A stretch of 64,000 bases of DNA. It comes from Viola odorata (taxonomy: Eukaryota > Streptophyta > Magnoliopsida > Malpighiales > Violaceae). Shown here piece after piece: positions 1 through 10,021 of this stretch. Both the position numbers and the translations under genes were made by a program. The notes beneath the pieces were generated by a model, which had not been told where the DNA came from, made no database searches, and was given only the letters and a program-made list of their open reading frames with translations. Positions within the stretch are counted from its first letter, which is position 1. Each line of letters opens with the position of its first letter. The stretch lies in NCBI GenBank assembly GCA_963691705.1, contig OY829539.1:26396407-26460406 (forward strand). The letters run 5' to 3'.

Positions 1-3000
1 ACCCTGACCTTCCTTCCCTCATACTCCCAAGAGCAGAAATCCTAGTGATAGTCCAGCAACGAAATGTACCCATCCGTTACCCAGCTCTTGTGAAACCAGG
101 AGTAATTATGGGAGGAAGAGAGAACGCATTCTGTAAGTTCCACAAAGTCAAAGGACATTCGACGGATGTGTGCAGAGAACTAAAACTGGCCATAGAACGC
201 CTAGTTGAAGAAGGCTATCTCGGAGAGTTTGCCACCAAGGCAAGAGAAGGGGCCAGGAACAATCCGGCTGAAGGGATAACTGACCATAGGCAAACGCTTT
301 CTCACGCCACGGGAGCTAACGCGATCCCCCTCGGGCAAAATAGGGAGACACTCACTGTTCACAGCGACCAGGTGCCTATGATTAATATCATCGCGGGCGG
401 GACACCCTACTTTGATGAAGCTATACAACAAACACCCGGTCCTGGGGAGAAGCGCAAACGAGAAAGCGCACAGGTGAAAATCGAGGCAATAAGCGCTTTA
501 GACAGGATGGTATTGTCCTTCTCAGAAGAAGACGAGAAAGGCATTGGTTTCCCGCATAACGATGCATTGGTAGTAACACCCGTTATCGGCAGTCACGGAG
601 TAAGAAGAACTCTTGTCGATAATGGGAGCGCGGTAAATCTGTTTTCGCTAGAAGTATACAACCTGATGAAGCGCCCTGACGGTGAGCTAACGCCTTATAA
701 AAGGCCAATTATTGGGGTTGATGGGGTCCCGATCCTGGTAACAGGGATCACGTCACTGCCAGTGTATTTCTGAGAGGACACATCCAAACGCTCAGAAGAG
801 TTATTATTCCTGGTCGTAGACTTGACTCTGCCCTATAATGCCATACTAGGGCGGTCGTTCCTCAATCACTTCGGGGCAGGGATATCACAAAAACACCTGC
901 GGATGAAATACCCCTCGTCGGACGGTGTGGTTTCGATCAAAGGAGACCAGAAGCTAGCTGCCGAATACTACTTGCTCATGACTCAAAGGAGCTGTGATCG
1001 TTACGTATGTATAGCGGACGATCCCTTCGATGATAAGGAAGAAAAGCGCACTCAGCCACTAGATAAGATGATATCAATACCTATCGGTGAGGACAGTGAA
1101 ACGAATCTCTTGATCAGCGAAAAGCTAAGCCCTGAAGAGAATGTGCAGTTAGCTCGACTGCTAAGAAAATGCAAAGGAGAATTCGCGTGGAAACTAGCGG
1201 ATATGCCTGGAATTTCGCGAGAGGTTGCGGAACATCGGCTGAACGTTAACCTTAACGCCAAGCCTGTTCAACAAAGGCGGCGCATTTTCTCACCGGGAAA
1301 GATAGCAGCTATCGAGAAGGAACTATTAAAGCTCACGGACGCGGGGTTCATCCGAGAAGTCCAATACCCGACCTGACTGGCTAACCCCGTGTTAGTCCCT
1401 AAGCCTAATGGAGATTGACGCATGTGCATCGACTTCACCGACTTGAACGATGGCTGCCCCAAGGATTGCTATCCCCTTCCCCGAATCGATCAGTTGGTCG
1501 ACCAAACCGCTGGGTATGCTTACCTAAGCTCTCTAGATGCTAACTCCGGGTATCATCAAATTCCCATGGCCGTGGAAGACGAAGAGAAAACCGCCTTCAT
1601 CACCCCGAAGGCCACTTACTGCTACACTGCAATGCCGTTTGGGCTGAAAAATGCCGGGGCAACATTCCAGCGCATGGCAAATAAAGTCTTTGAAAAGCAA
1701 ATTGGGAAAAATGTAGAAGCCTACGTGGATGACATCCTGGTCAAAAGTCGAAACTTTAAAGACCACCTAGCTGACTTGGAAGAAGTCTTCAATGTGATGA
1801 AAGAGTACAAAATGAAATTGAATCCGCGAAAATACATGTTCGCATTCCAAACGGGTAAATTCTTGGGCTATGTGGTTAGTTGGAAGGGTATCCAACCTAA
1901 CCCTTCGAAGATAAAAGCCATCCAAGACATGATACCCCCTCGGACTGTCAAAGAAATACAGAAGCTCACTGGGCGCGTCATCGCGTTAGGACGGTTCATC
2001 TCCAAGCAGGGTGAGAGATGCTTACCCTTTTTCAAGGTCATTCGAAACAAGGCCCCCTTCGGGTGGATGGAGGAATGTGAGAAAGCATTCGCAGGGCTAA
2101 AAGCTTATCTCTCATCTGATCTAGTGCTAATGAGGCCTGAATTCGGCGATGAGCTATATTTATACCTGGGCGTAGCTGACAAGGTAGTTAGCGCTGTCCT
2201 CATACGAAGTGAAGGGCATATACACCGCCCCGTATTTTTCGTCAACCACATATTGAAAGACGCTGAGCTACGATACGCCCGCATTGAGAAGATAGCGCTT
2301 ACCCTAATACAGGCAACGCGGAAGATGGATCGGTACTTCCAAGCCCACCCCGTCACAGTACTCACCGACCAGCCTTTGAGAAAAATCTTTAGGAAACCAG
2401 AGTCCTCAGGAAGGATGTTAATTTGGGCAATCGAACTCGAACAATACGGGCTACAGTACAAAGCTAGACCAGCTATTAAAGCCCAAGCGTTAGCGGACTT
2501 CATAGCGGAGTGCACATTCACAAAGGATGCGCTAACAGACCTGTCAGAAGAGGAGCCAGAGGATTCATACCTCTCGTCCCCGGAAACATATACAGACTTA
2601 TGGGTTATTCACGTAGACGGAGCAAAAAATCAAGAGTTAGCATGCGCGGGTGTTTTCCTGGTCGGACCAAACGGTATAGAGATACGATATGCCATCAGAA
2701 TTTTGCAACTGTTGTCCAACAATGCGGCTGAATACGAAGTGTTGCTAGCAGGGCTCAGAATAGGAAACAACTTCTCTGTCGAAGCTGCGCACGCCACAGG
2801 AGCGGAACGCGGTCTACGCTTAAAGATACGCGGAGATTCTAAACTGATAATAGACCAAGTCCTAGGGAACTCCCAAGCCAGAAAGCCTATCATGATTCAA
2901 TACCTGGAAAAAGTAAAACGTGAGCTGTCAAAAATACAGGAAAAAGGCACCCAAGTCACCTTTGAGCATATTCCTAGGGAGGATAATGCGGAGGCTGACA

Positions 3001-4361
3001 ATCTCGCCAAAATGGCAGACAACTTAGAAGCCTACGTACCCAAGGATGTGCACTACAGGGAGCTATCCACACCTTCTTTCATGAAAGAACAAGCATCACT
3101 TTGCGTAGAGGAAGTAGAGAACGACTGGAGAATCCCAGTAATAAAATATCTGAAGCATGACGAGCTACAGGCGGAAAACGCGAAAAAAAGGAAAATCCTG
3201 AAATGAACGGCACGATGCATGTACTACAATGGAGAATTGATCCGGAGATGTTTCTCCCATCCGGCCGCTAAGTGCATATTGGAGTAGGAAGGCCTTCACG
3301 TGTTGCGAGAAATTCATGAAGGAATATGCGGCATGCACGTCGCCAGCGACACCTTGGCAGCCCAAGTCTTTCGGTCAGGGTTCTACTGGCCCACTATTCG
3401 GAGAGATTGCCACAACTTCGTAAAAACCTGTCAGAAATGTCAAGAATACGCTAAGATCCCTCGAAAACCGGCCGTGCAGATTTCAGAGATAGTCGCTCCA
3501 TGCCCGTTTGCCAAATGGAGCATTGACATTTTGGGCCCGTTTCCGAAGGCCAGATCTCAATTAAAATTTGTGGTCGTGGCGGTAGACTATTTCACAAAAT
3601 GGGCAGAAGCAGAGGCGTTAGCCACCATCACCACTGAGAAAATCTGGCATTTCTTTAAGCACCAAGTCATTATGTGATTTGGGGTACTTCGTGTACTGGT
3701 TAGCGACAACGGAACGCAGTTTACGAGCCAATTCTTCAGAGATTAGTGTGCAGAATTTCAGATCGAACAAAGGTTCTCTTCCGTAGCGCACCCTCAAACT
3801 AATGGCCAGGCCGAAGTGACCAACCGCAGTATTCTTAGCGGCATCAAAAGAAACCTGGAAGGTTCCAAAAAGAAATGGCCAGACGAACTGCCATACGTAA
3901 TGTGGGCCTACCGCATGACTGTCAAGGCTAGCACGGGAGAAACCCCATTCGCGTTGGCCTTTGGAACAGAAGCCGTCACGCAGGTAGAAATTGACACCAT
4001 AAGCCTTCGAGTGGCTCATTTCAGAGAGGAAACCAATGAAGAAAGGTTACGCGCTAACCTTGATGCACTACCAGAGATACACGAGGAGACTCTCCTAAAA
4101 ACCTTACATTACAAAAGGAAAATGGCACAATACCATAACAGGCAAGTGAGAGAGCGATTGCTTAAAGTAAGGGATCTAGTGCTCAGAGACAAACGAGCAG
4201 CAGGGCAACGCATAAGGAAGCTTAGCCCAAATTGGGACGGATCATACCGTGTCACCCGCGTTGTAGGGAGAGGAGCATACCATTTGGAAACACTCGATGG
4301 GACTCCCCTGCAAAACTCTTGGAACATAGCTCAGCTGAAGCTATACCATGCCAGAAACTAG
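1..4361 (+). pseudogene. gag (3' end)-pol polyprotein of element B, decayed
   Basis: One reading frame runs from the window start to the TAG at 4359-4361 without a frameshift, but seven stops break it: TGA 771, 1374, 1416, 3204 and 3675; TAG 3285 and 3744. The order is gag C-terminus with a Cys/His knuckle (CKFHKVKGH...C, ~150-175), aspartic protease (VDNGSAVN, ~616), RT (YVDD, ~1722), RNase H, a second archaeal-type RNase H (WVIHVDGAKNQE, ~2605; LSNNAAEYE, ~2715), integrase zinc finger (HEG...C..C, ~3310-3440) and integrase core (WSIDILGPF, SDNGTQF, NGQAEVTN). This is the Tat-lineage domain order. The protein would copy and integrate the element but cannot be made as it stands. Most stops look like G:C to A:T changes relative to the copy in element A. 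Confidence 0.93.
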
Positions 4362-4460
4362 TCTTTATTATCCGATAATATCAGCATTATTCTAACAAAT
4401 GAATCAGAAACACTCTCCGTGCACTTTGCAACTGGAAATATGCAGGCAATGAAGAATGCC

Positions 4461-4790
4461 AGGAGTGAAAATCCTATCCTTGTGATGGCTGGTCCTGATC
4501 AGACAGCTCACTAAGACGAGGCATGCCCTGGCATAACATAGCGTTGGGAGTGAAAATCCTATCCTTGTGGTAACCGTGCTCACATAGACGACCCATTAAG
4601 ACGAGGCACGCCCCGGCATCCTCGGGAGTGAAAATCCTATCTTTGTGGCAACCGTGCTCACACAGACGGACCACTAAGATGAGGCACGCCCCAGAGACGC
4701 GAGGTTTCAGCGCTTGGGAGTGAAAATCCTATCCTTGTGATGCCCGGTCCTGATCAGACGGCTCACTAAGACGAGGCACGCCCCAAGCCA
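4461..4790 (+). repeat. Tandem array of 78-92 bp units in the 3' untranslated region of element B
   Basis: Four units begin at 4461, 4546, 4624 and 4716. Each opens with GGAGTGAAAATCCTATCYTT and ends near GAGGCACGCCCC. The array starts 100 bp after the pol stop. Element A has a homologous seven-unit array at 14303-14885. Tat-lineage elements are known to carry variable tandem repeats here that can seed satellites. Confidence 0.9.
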
Positions 4791-5280
4791 ACCGTTGATA
4801 TTTAGAATGAAAAGAGATACCCCAGCTAGTAACCGAGCAGTTGATACCCGGTGAAGTAGAGCTGGAGAGGTGTCCATATCACAGCAACATTGTCGCGGCT
4901 GGCCTGAATTTAGCAAGGCTAGATAATTCCCCTAACAACAAAGAGTGGCATTGATTTGAGTACAACACGGACAGAAGTAACGCTGACTCGTCCTCGAAAA
5001 TACTACCAGAGACACAATGATAAGGTAACAGAAAGATGCAGCTGAGAAGCCTGTGTTGAAAGTCAAGCCATTACAGAAATGATATGTCTCCAAGAACAGA
5101 AACACGGCAGCAAACGCCACGGTTGAATAATCGCACAAACAGTATTATGAAGCGAAGTGGATAAAGAAATTCCATTAAAAAAAGCAGCGGCCTAACCGAG
5201 AGAGAAGTAATATTGTTAATATTACAAAATAGAGGAAGGCACATCGGCTACAAAAATCAAAAATAAATATGGCATGATGC
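4791..5280. other. Non-coding interval of element B between repeat array and antisense genes
   Basis: About 490 bp without a convincing gene on either strand. Several short minus-strand open frames are present, with no recognisable domain and no counterpart at the same place in element A. On the antisense strand this is the region just 3' of antisense gene 1, so it may carry that gene's 3' UTR. Confidence 0.6.
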
Positions 5281-5390
5281 CTAAGGAGTAGTTGATGTAT
5301 TGCCTCCTCCTTGCTGAACGGTCCTTGAGCGATAGAAGTCTTCATCAGAAATGGTTGCGACCCTTTTGTCGAAGAAGTCAGCAAGAGCTT
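5281..5390 (-). pseudogene. C-terminal end of antisense gene 1 of element B, cut off by element A
   Basis: On the minus strand this stretch ends in a stop at 5281-5283. It continues, in frame and across the AGCTT site, the open frame that otherwise stops at 23676 just inside element A. It corresponds to the last ~36 codons of antisense gene 1 in element A (15437 onward). It shows that the antisense gene existed before A inserted, and that A split its last exon. Confidence 0.85.
5386..5390. repeat. Target-site duplication of element A, left copy (AGCTT)
   Basis: The five bases AGCTT directly precede the TGATAAC start of the 5' LTR and recur at 23679-23683 directly after the 3' LTR end TTATCA. 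Confidence 0.95.
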
Positions 5391-5922
5391 TGATAACAAT
5401 TAAGGAAACGCCAAGGGTATAATCGTCTTCCTACCTCCAGTCAAAACTATTTTTCTATAGACCTTGACTAAAAGACGGCACCCGGCTGCCGCCCCCGTTA
5501 GGCCAAGGATCCTGGGATGGTCGACATCAGCGGAGGGGGAGACCTACACGGCGTCATCCCATCCCAAGAACCCCGACAACGACATATTGGCGATATCCCA
5601 CTAGCGATATCCTCCTGCTGACATCATCCTGTACGGTCCAGCTGATGTCATCCGGGGCGTTATCTCCCCTTGATAACGCCCACTCCTAGGGGTAACGACC
5701 TTCTTCTCTCCAGCTATAAATACCCCACATTTATAGATCGAGGGTAAGAGAAAATTCTCTACTAGAATCTCTGCCGAATTTCATTATCTTACTAACTTAA
5801 GCATCGGAGTGTCTACGGCGGAGCCCCCCTCCGGCGCTTTGCAGGTATCGCGGGCAGCAGCCACGGTGACTCCGGACAGCCATAATCCTCATTCCGCCCC
5901 CGAAGAAACTCGAATCTTATCA
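5391..5922 (+). repeat. 5' LTR of element A
   Basis: A 532-bp repeat starting TGATAACAATTAAGG and ending CGAATCTTATCA, about 96% identical to 23146-23678. It has a TATA box at 5715. The 3' part shares the string ACTTAAGCATCGGAGTGT with the LTR of element B and with the inverted LTR, so all three belong to one lineage. Confidence 0.96.
5715..5722 (+). promoter_or_regulatory. TATA box of element A 5' LTR
   Basis: TATAAATA within CAGCTATAAATACCCC, about two thirds into the LTR. The same box occurs in the 3' LTR (23470-23477) and in the LTR of element B (30400-30407). It is the likely RNA polymerase II promoter for the genomic transcript. Confidence 0.75.
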
Positions 5923-5942
5923 AATTGGTGCTTTCATTGAGA
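5923..5942 (+). other. Primer-binding region of element A
   Basis: The sequence AATTGGTGCTTTCATTGAGA follows the 5' LTR after three bases, with TGG at 5926-5928 placed to pair with a tRNA CCA end. I could not assign the tRNA from memory. Confidence 0.6.
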
Positions 5943-6008
5943 GTCTTGGTTTTAATTAAGTGAGCGTCCTTAATAGCCAAGCTCTGTTCTTCTGGGAATT
6001 TGAAGATC

Positions 6009-7733
6009 ATGGCTTCTGATTCAGATCCACCGTTGACTCAGTCCTCTAGTCTTCCATTTGATACCCGCAGACGACTCTTTGTCTTCGCCACTTCAGATGC
6101 TCCCCCCTCAATGCAAGAAATTCCTTCAGGAATGTCAGATCTATCTCTCGCGCAAACAACGGGAATGTTTGTGTTACAGCCAAGCACTCCTTTGTCCCAA
6201 ATAGCGGGGTCAAGTCATTTTCCTCCTCAGTCGGGGGGTCCGGGGTGGATAGCGCAAATAACCCATTCACGAGCTCCATTTTAGCCCTTCGTGCTCAACT
6301 GGACCACTTAACAGAATTAGCTAGCAGATATACACCTGCTACTGTTTCTGGGTCAGGCGTGACATATCAATTCATTTTCACTCCATCAATCATTATAGAA
6401 AGACCACTGTCATCCCCGCTACATGCGAATGTCTCATTGACGTTGCCCGCATTTAGTGCGCCAGTCAGTCTTGTACAGATTGCTCATAGAACGGTGGAGC
6501 CGTACATACCACAAGTACCTTTATTTCCTATTTCTCAAGAGGAGCGGCAATGGCGTGAAGAGCATAGAGGTCGTTGGGATGGAAGGAGAAACGAAAATAA
6601 TAGAGATATGTCTCCCGGAGGGAGTGAAAGATCCAGCAGTAGGAGACATCGAACTAGGTCACCCAGGAGTCGTAGTCCGACTCCCAGGCGACATCCTATC
6701 AGAGATCCGAGAGATCGTAGGCGTCATTTGGAAGCATCCCCGCCTCAGCAGGTGCGGGAAATCCTTGACGATACTTCGGGCCACCCCTTTAGCCTGCGTA
6801 TAAGACGTCATAGGGTCAGTAGACACGTAAAGTTTCCCTCAGAATCTTATGATGGCACCAGAGATCCCATCTCTCACCTTAACAAGGTGAAAGATTTTGT
6901 GCAATTCCAAACCCACAATGATGCTGCTTTGTGTCAAATATTTGTAATGACCCTGTCAGGGGTCGCACGTTTGTGGTTCGAAGGTCTTCCGGGTGGGTCT
7001 ATTGACAGTTTCGCGCAGCTAGAATCTAAATTCAGGAGTCGATTTAGCACTGCAGTCCCTATTAGGAAGTCAGCTGCTGCCTTGTTCGACTTACACAGGA
7101 AACCTCAGGAATCTTTGAGGAGCTTCCTCCATTATTTCGACAGCGAGATGTCGCTAACACCGGGTGTAACGGTTGATTTCACCATTGAATCCTTAAAGCG
7201 AAACTGTTGTTACGGAAAACTCCGAGAAGCTTTAATGGTTGACCCACCAGCGACTTTGGATGCGTTAAGATTGAAAGCCCATAACTATGCGAGGATGGAA
7301 GAAGAAAATAGGGATATATTTCGGAACATGCCACCCGCCATGCCTCCAGCCCCTACCGCTCTGATTCCAGCTACCTCTGAAGATCGGTTCATTGATGATT
7401 ACGCTCAGCGAAAGGATCACATTCCCAAGACATTTAATCGGAGAAGAGGCAACCCCTCAAAGGGAAAATCTAGTGACTCCTCTGCTCAACGGCAGAGTGA
7501 TCCTCCTAAGGGACGAGTTTATGATTCAGACCCTCCTTCCTTCGTCCTACCCCGAGCAGAAATATTGGCAATAGTAGAGCAGCGAAACCTGCCCATCTGT
7601 TATCCCGCCCCTGTAAGACCAGGAGTAATCCTGGGACGAAGGGAAAATGCCTATTGAAAATTTCACAAAGCCAAAGGACACTCAATCGAAGCGTGTCGAG
7701 AACTCAAAGCGGCGATAGAACGTCTAGTGGAGG
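6009..7733 (+). pseudogene. gag of element A, frameshifted and interrupted by a solo LTR
   Basis: Gag starts at ATG 6009 (MASDSDPP...) in one frame. It shifts to the next frame around 6230-6245, where a G-rich run probably gained or lost a base, and then runs to TGA 7655-7657. After that stop the same frame continues into a Cys/His knuckle-like stretch (FHKAKGHSIEAC) until the solo LTR at 7734. Arginine/serine-rich residues at about 6620-6720 precede the capsid-like domain (~6830-7290, with WFEGLP near 6973). Gag would coat the RNA. In the empty site gag runs directly in frame into pol at 10022, so gag and pol were one long frame as in element B. Confidence 0.88.
7729..7733. repeat. Target-site duplication of solo LTR, left copy (GGAGG)
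   Basis: GGAGG abuts the TGTTGC start of the inserted LTR. The right copy at 10017-10021 reads AAAGG, differing by two G-to-A changes. Removing one copy plus the insert gives the gag-pol sequence expected from element B. Confidence 0.75.
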
Positions 7734-10016
7734 TGTTGCTACCCGATTTTGGATTTTTAATTTTTCATCATTAAATATTTTCATTTCAAGCGTCAATCTT
7801 CTAAAATCATACTTTCGTTGATTTTCGTCCAACTGATGTTTATTTTATGCTCTCTGCCATTTAAATTTTATTTCGTACTTTTTCGCATTTTTATTACTTT
7901 TCCCGTTCGAACTCATATCGGTTCCGAGTAAAATTCTTTAAACCGATGGTCGAACGACTTTGGTCATTAGCTACTTATTTTTTATTATTTTTCTAACTCG
8001 CGTTATCTTTTTACGTTTCGTTCAATTTTTATTTTAGCATGTTGTTATGCTCGGACTTTTATTACTTTCAAATGAATTGTTATCGAACTATTCGGCAAAG
8101 TTTCATTATTTACTATATGCTAATTATCTTAATTTATTTTATTCTATGCCCGAGCATTTTCTGCTGAAGGCTTTAGTAGAATTTTCTTGTACCGTATATA
8201 CGAGCTAAAAATATTATGCTCGTATGGAATTAATTTGCATTAATGCAAGTAATGCATTTCTGCAAAATTGAAAGGACAGCATCCTTATCCGTGGCTCTCT
8301 CTAGATTCTTCCCCAAACCGCCTTACTGTTCAATCGTCTCCTTCAATAAATAAGAACCGAACCAAGGATGCAAGGGGAGTTGGGGGGGGGGGGGGGGGGG
8401 GGGGCAACAATTCGGCACAGGCCAATTTCACCACCAAACTTCCATCTTCTTCCTTTAACCTCCAGCCACACCTCTGCAATCAAAATCCAAGCCAACCAAA
8501 CAACCAAAAATCAAACCAAAAATATCACAAATAATCCTCAATCTCTCAATTCCAATTTCAACCCAAATCAAATCATCTCTCATTCGGGCACCACAGCCAC
8601 CGCCGCAAACCAAATACCCAATCCGCTAACCACCGCCGCAATCAACACCCAATCCATCGGCCACGTCACCACAGCCGCTGCCTCAATCGGCCAACGCCGC
8701 ACCACAACCATGCCGCGCCTCAGCCACACCAAATCAGCCTCACCATCAAACCCAACTACAACCAAACACATCGCCGGCAGCCAAAAAGAAAGAAAAAGGA
8801 AGAAAAGAAAATAAAACAGAGAAAAGAAAGGAGAGGGTCGCGGCCAAGAAGAAAAGAAAAAGGAAAAGAAAGAAAAGGAAAAGGAAAGGGAAATAGAGAA
8901 GAGGAGAAGAAAGTAAGGCTGCGTTGGCCAAAGGAAAAAGAAAGGAAAATAGAGAAGGAAAAGGAAGACGGGCTGTAGCCCCAGAGAAGAGAAAGAAGCT
9001 GGGCCTGCTCAGGCCCAGCGTGGAAAAGAAAGGCTTGGGCGTGTGCCCAAGCGTGGAAGAAGAGGGCTGGGCTGGGCCAAGCCCAGCCCGTGGGCCGAAC
9101 CCAGTTTTGGCGCTCCGCATTTGTTTTTTTTTATCCATTTTCCGTATGCTTGTACTGTTTATTTAATTTCCCGTATGCTTGTATTGTTTGTTTGTTTGTT
9201 TAATTTTCCGTATGCTTGTGCTATTTATTTTTCGCGTGCTTGCATGTTTAATTATTAATCTCATATGCTTTTGCGCGTTTAAATTATTCTGCTTGCGCCT
9301 AATCACTAGAAATAATTATTTCACTTGCATACAATAATTTTGATGTCGATTATTCGTATGCTCGTACCATTTAATTAATTATTTATGCCTGTTTTTGAAT
9401 GTTTAAATAAATTATTCCACCCGTATTTAATCACTAGAATTAATTATTTCACTCGTAATAAGTCATTAAATATTTATTTGTTTGTTGATTATTATTTTCC
9501 CCAAATTAATAATCTCGACTTTGTAGGGCAAATCAATCGATGCCCTTTACAAGTACGCTTCCTAACTTCGATCCAAAAGGGTATAACCGTCCATACCCTT
9601 CTCAAGTAAACATTTCTCACCCTTTTATTTTCACGCTTTTCGCATATATATATTCATATGCATGATATTTAAAATTATTAAAATTTAATCCGTTGGGCAT
9701 GATTCTTAATTTAGGACTTTTTATTTTTCAAACACAATTTTTAAACACCTCTTTCTCCGGTAACTTTTTTAGGATATGACTCGGGTGCCTAACACCTTCC
9801 CAAGTTCATAATACGACCCCGAACCACTGTTCTCGGGTTCAGACCCATTTTGCCTTAGTTTTTTATTTTTATGTCGTGACTTTAGGTTCCCTAAACCTAG
9901 AACAAATTAGGGTGGCGACTTCATTAGCATTATGTGAGATGAGTCTGATTTCGTCTCACATCTAGTCCCAAACTTTCGTCGCATTAGGATAGGAAATCCA
10001 AAAAAGGGGTGCGACA
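7734..10016 (+). mobile_element. Solo LTR (2283 bp) of another large-LTR retrotransposon, inside gag of A
   Basis: The insert begins TGTTGCTACCCG and ends GGGGTGCGACA, with TG...CA ends and imperfect terminal inverted bases TGTTGC/GCGACA. It has no coding capacity for a retrotransposon protein. Its base composition (AT-rich ends, a G run, and purine- then pyrimidine-rich middle) is unlike the surrounding gag. The removed length, 2288 bp including one duplication, brings gag back into the pol frame, which fixes the borders. The family is not identified; a solo LTR left by LTR-LTR recombination is the simplest reading. Confidence 0.85.
8382..8404 (+). repeat. Run of 23 guanines in the solo LTR
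   Basis: An uninterrupted G tract following AAGGGGAGTT. It could form a G-quadruplex, and its exact length is likely to vary or be misread. Confidence 0.95.
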
Positions 10017-10021
10017 AAAGG
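10017..10021. repeat. Target-site duplication of solo LTR, right copy (AAAGG)
   Basis: Directly follows the LTR end GCGACA; matches GGAGG at 7729-7733 at three of five positions. Confidence 0.65.

Larger units (their letters stand above)
1..5390 (+). mobile_element. Outer Tat-lineage Ty3/gypsy retrotransposon (element B), left part
   Basis: This is the 5' side of a Ty3/gypsy element whose 5' LTR and gag start lie left of the window. It holds the end of gag, the whole of pol, a tandem-repeat array and the last codons of an antisense gene. It is broken at 5390 by element A and resumes at 23684. The evidence is the AGCTT duplication (5386-5390 and 23679-23683), together with the antisense reading frame, which continues across the empty site to a stop at 5281-5283. 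Tat-lineage assignment rests on a second RNase H domain between the usual RNase H and integrase. The element is on the + strand and degenerate, with seven in-frame stops in gag-pol. Confidence 0.9.

Noticed and set aside
8268..8814. Open frames of 88 and 148 codons around the G run
   Set aside because: Low-complexity composition (Asn/Thr/Pro and Gly runs), no domain, inside a solo LTR.
8746..9166. Phe/Leu-rich and Lys-rich frames
   Set aside because: Produced by purine-rich repeats of the LTR; no start context or homologue.
7734..10016. The gag interruption as an intron
   Set aside because: Its borders are TG...CA with a near-duplicated 5-bp flank, not GT...AG, and the homologous element B has no such interruption at this point.
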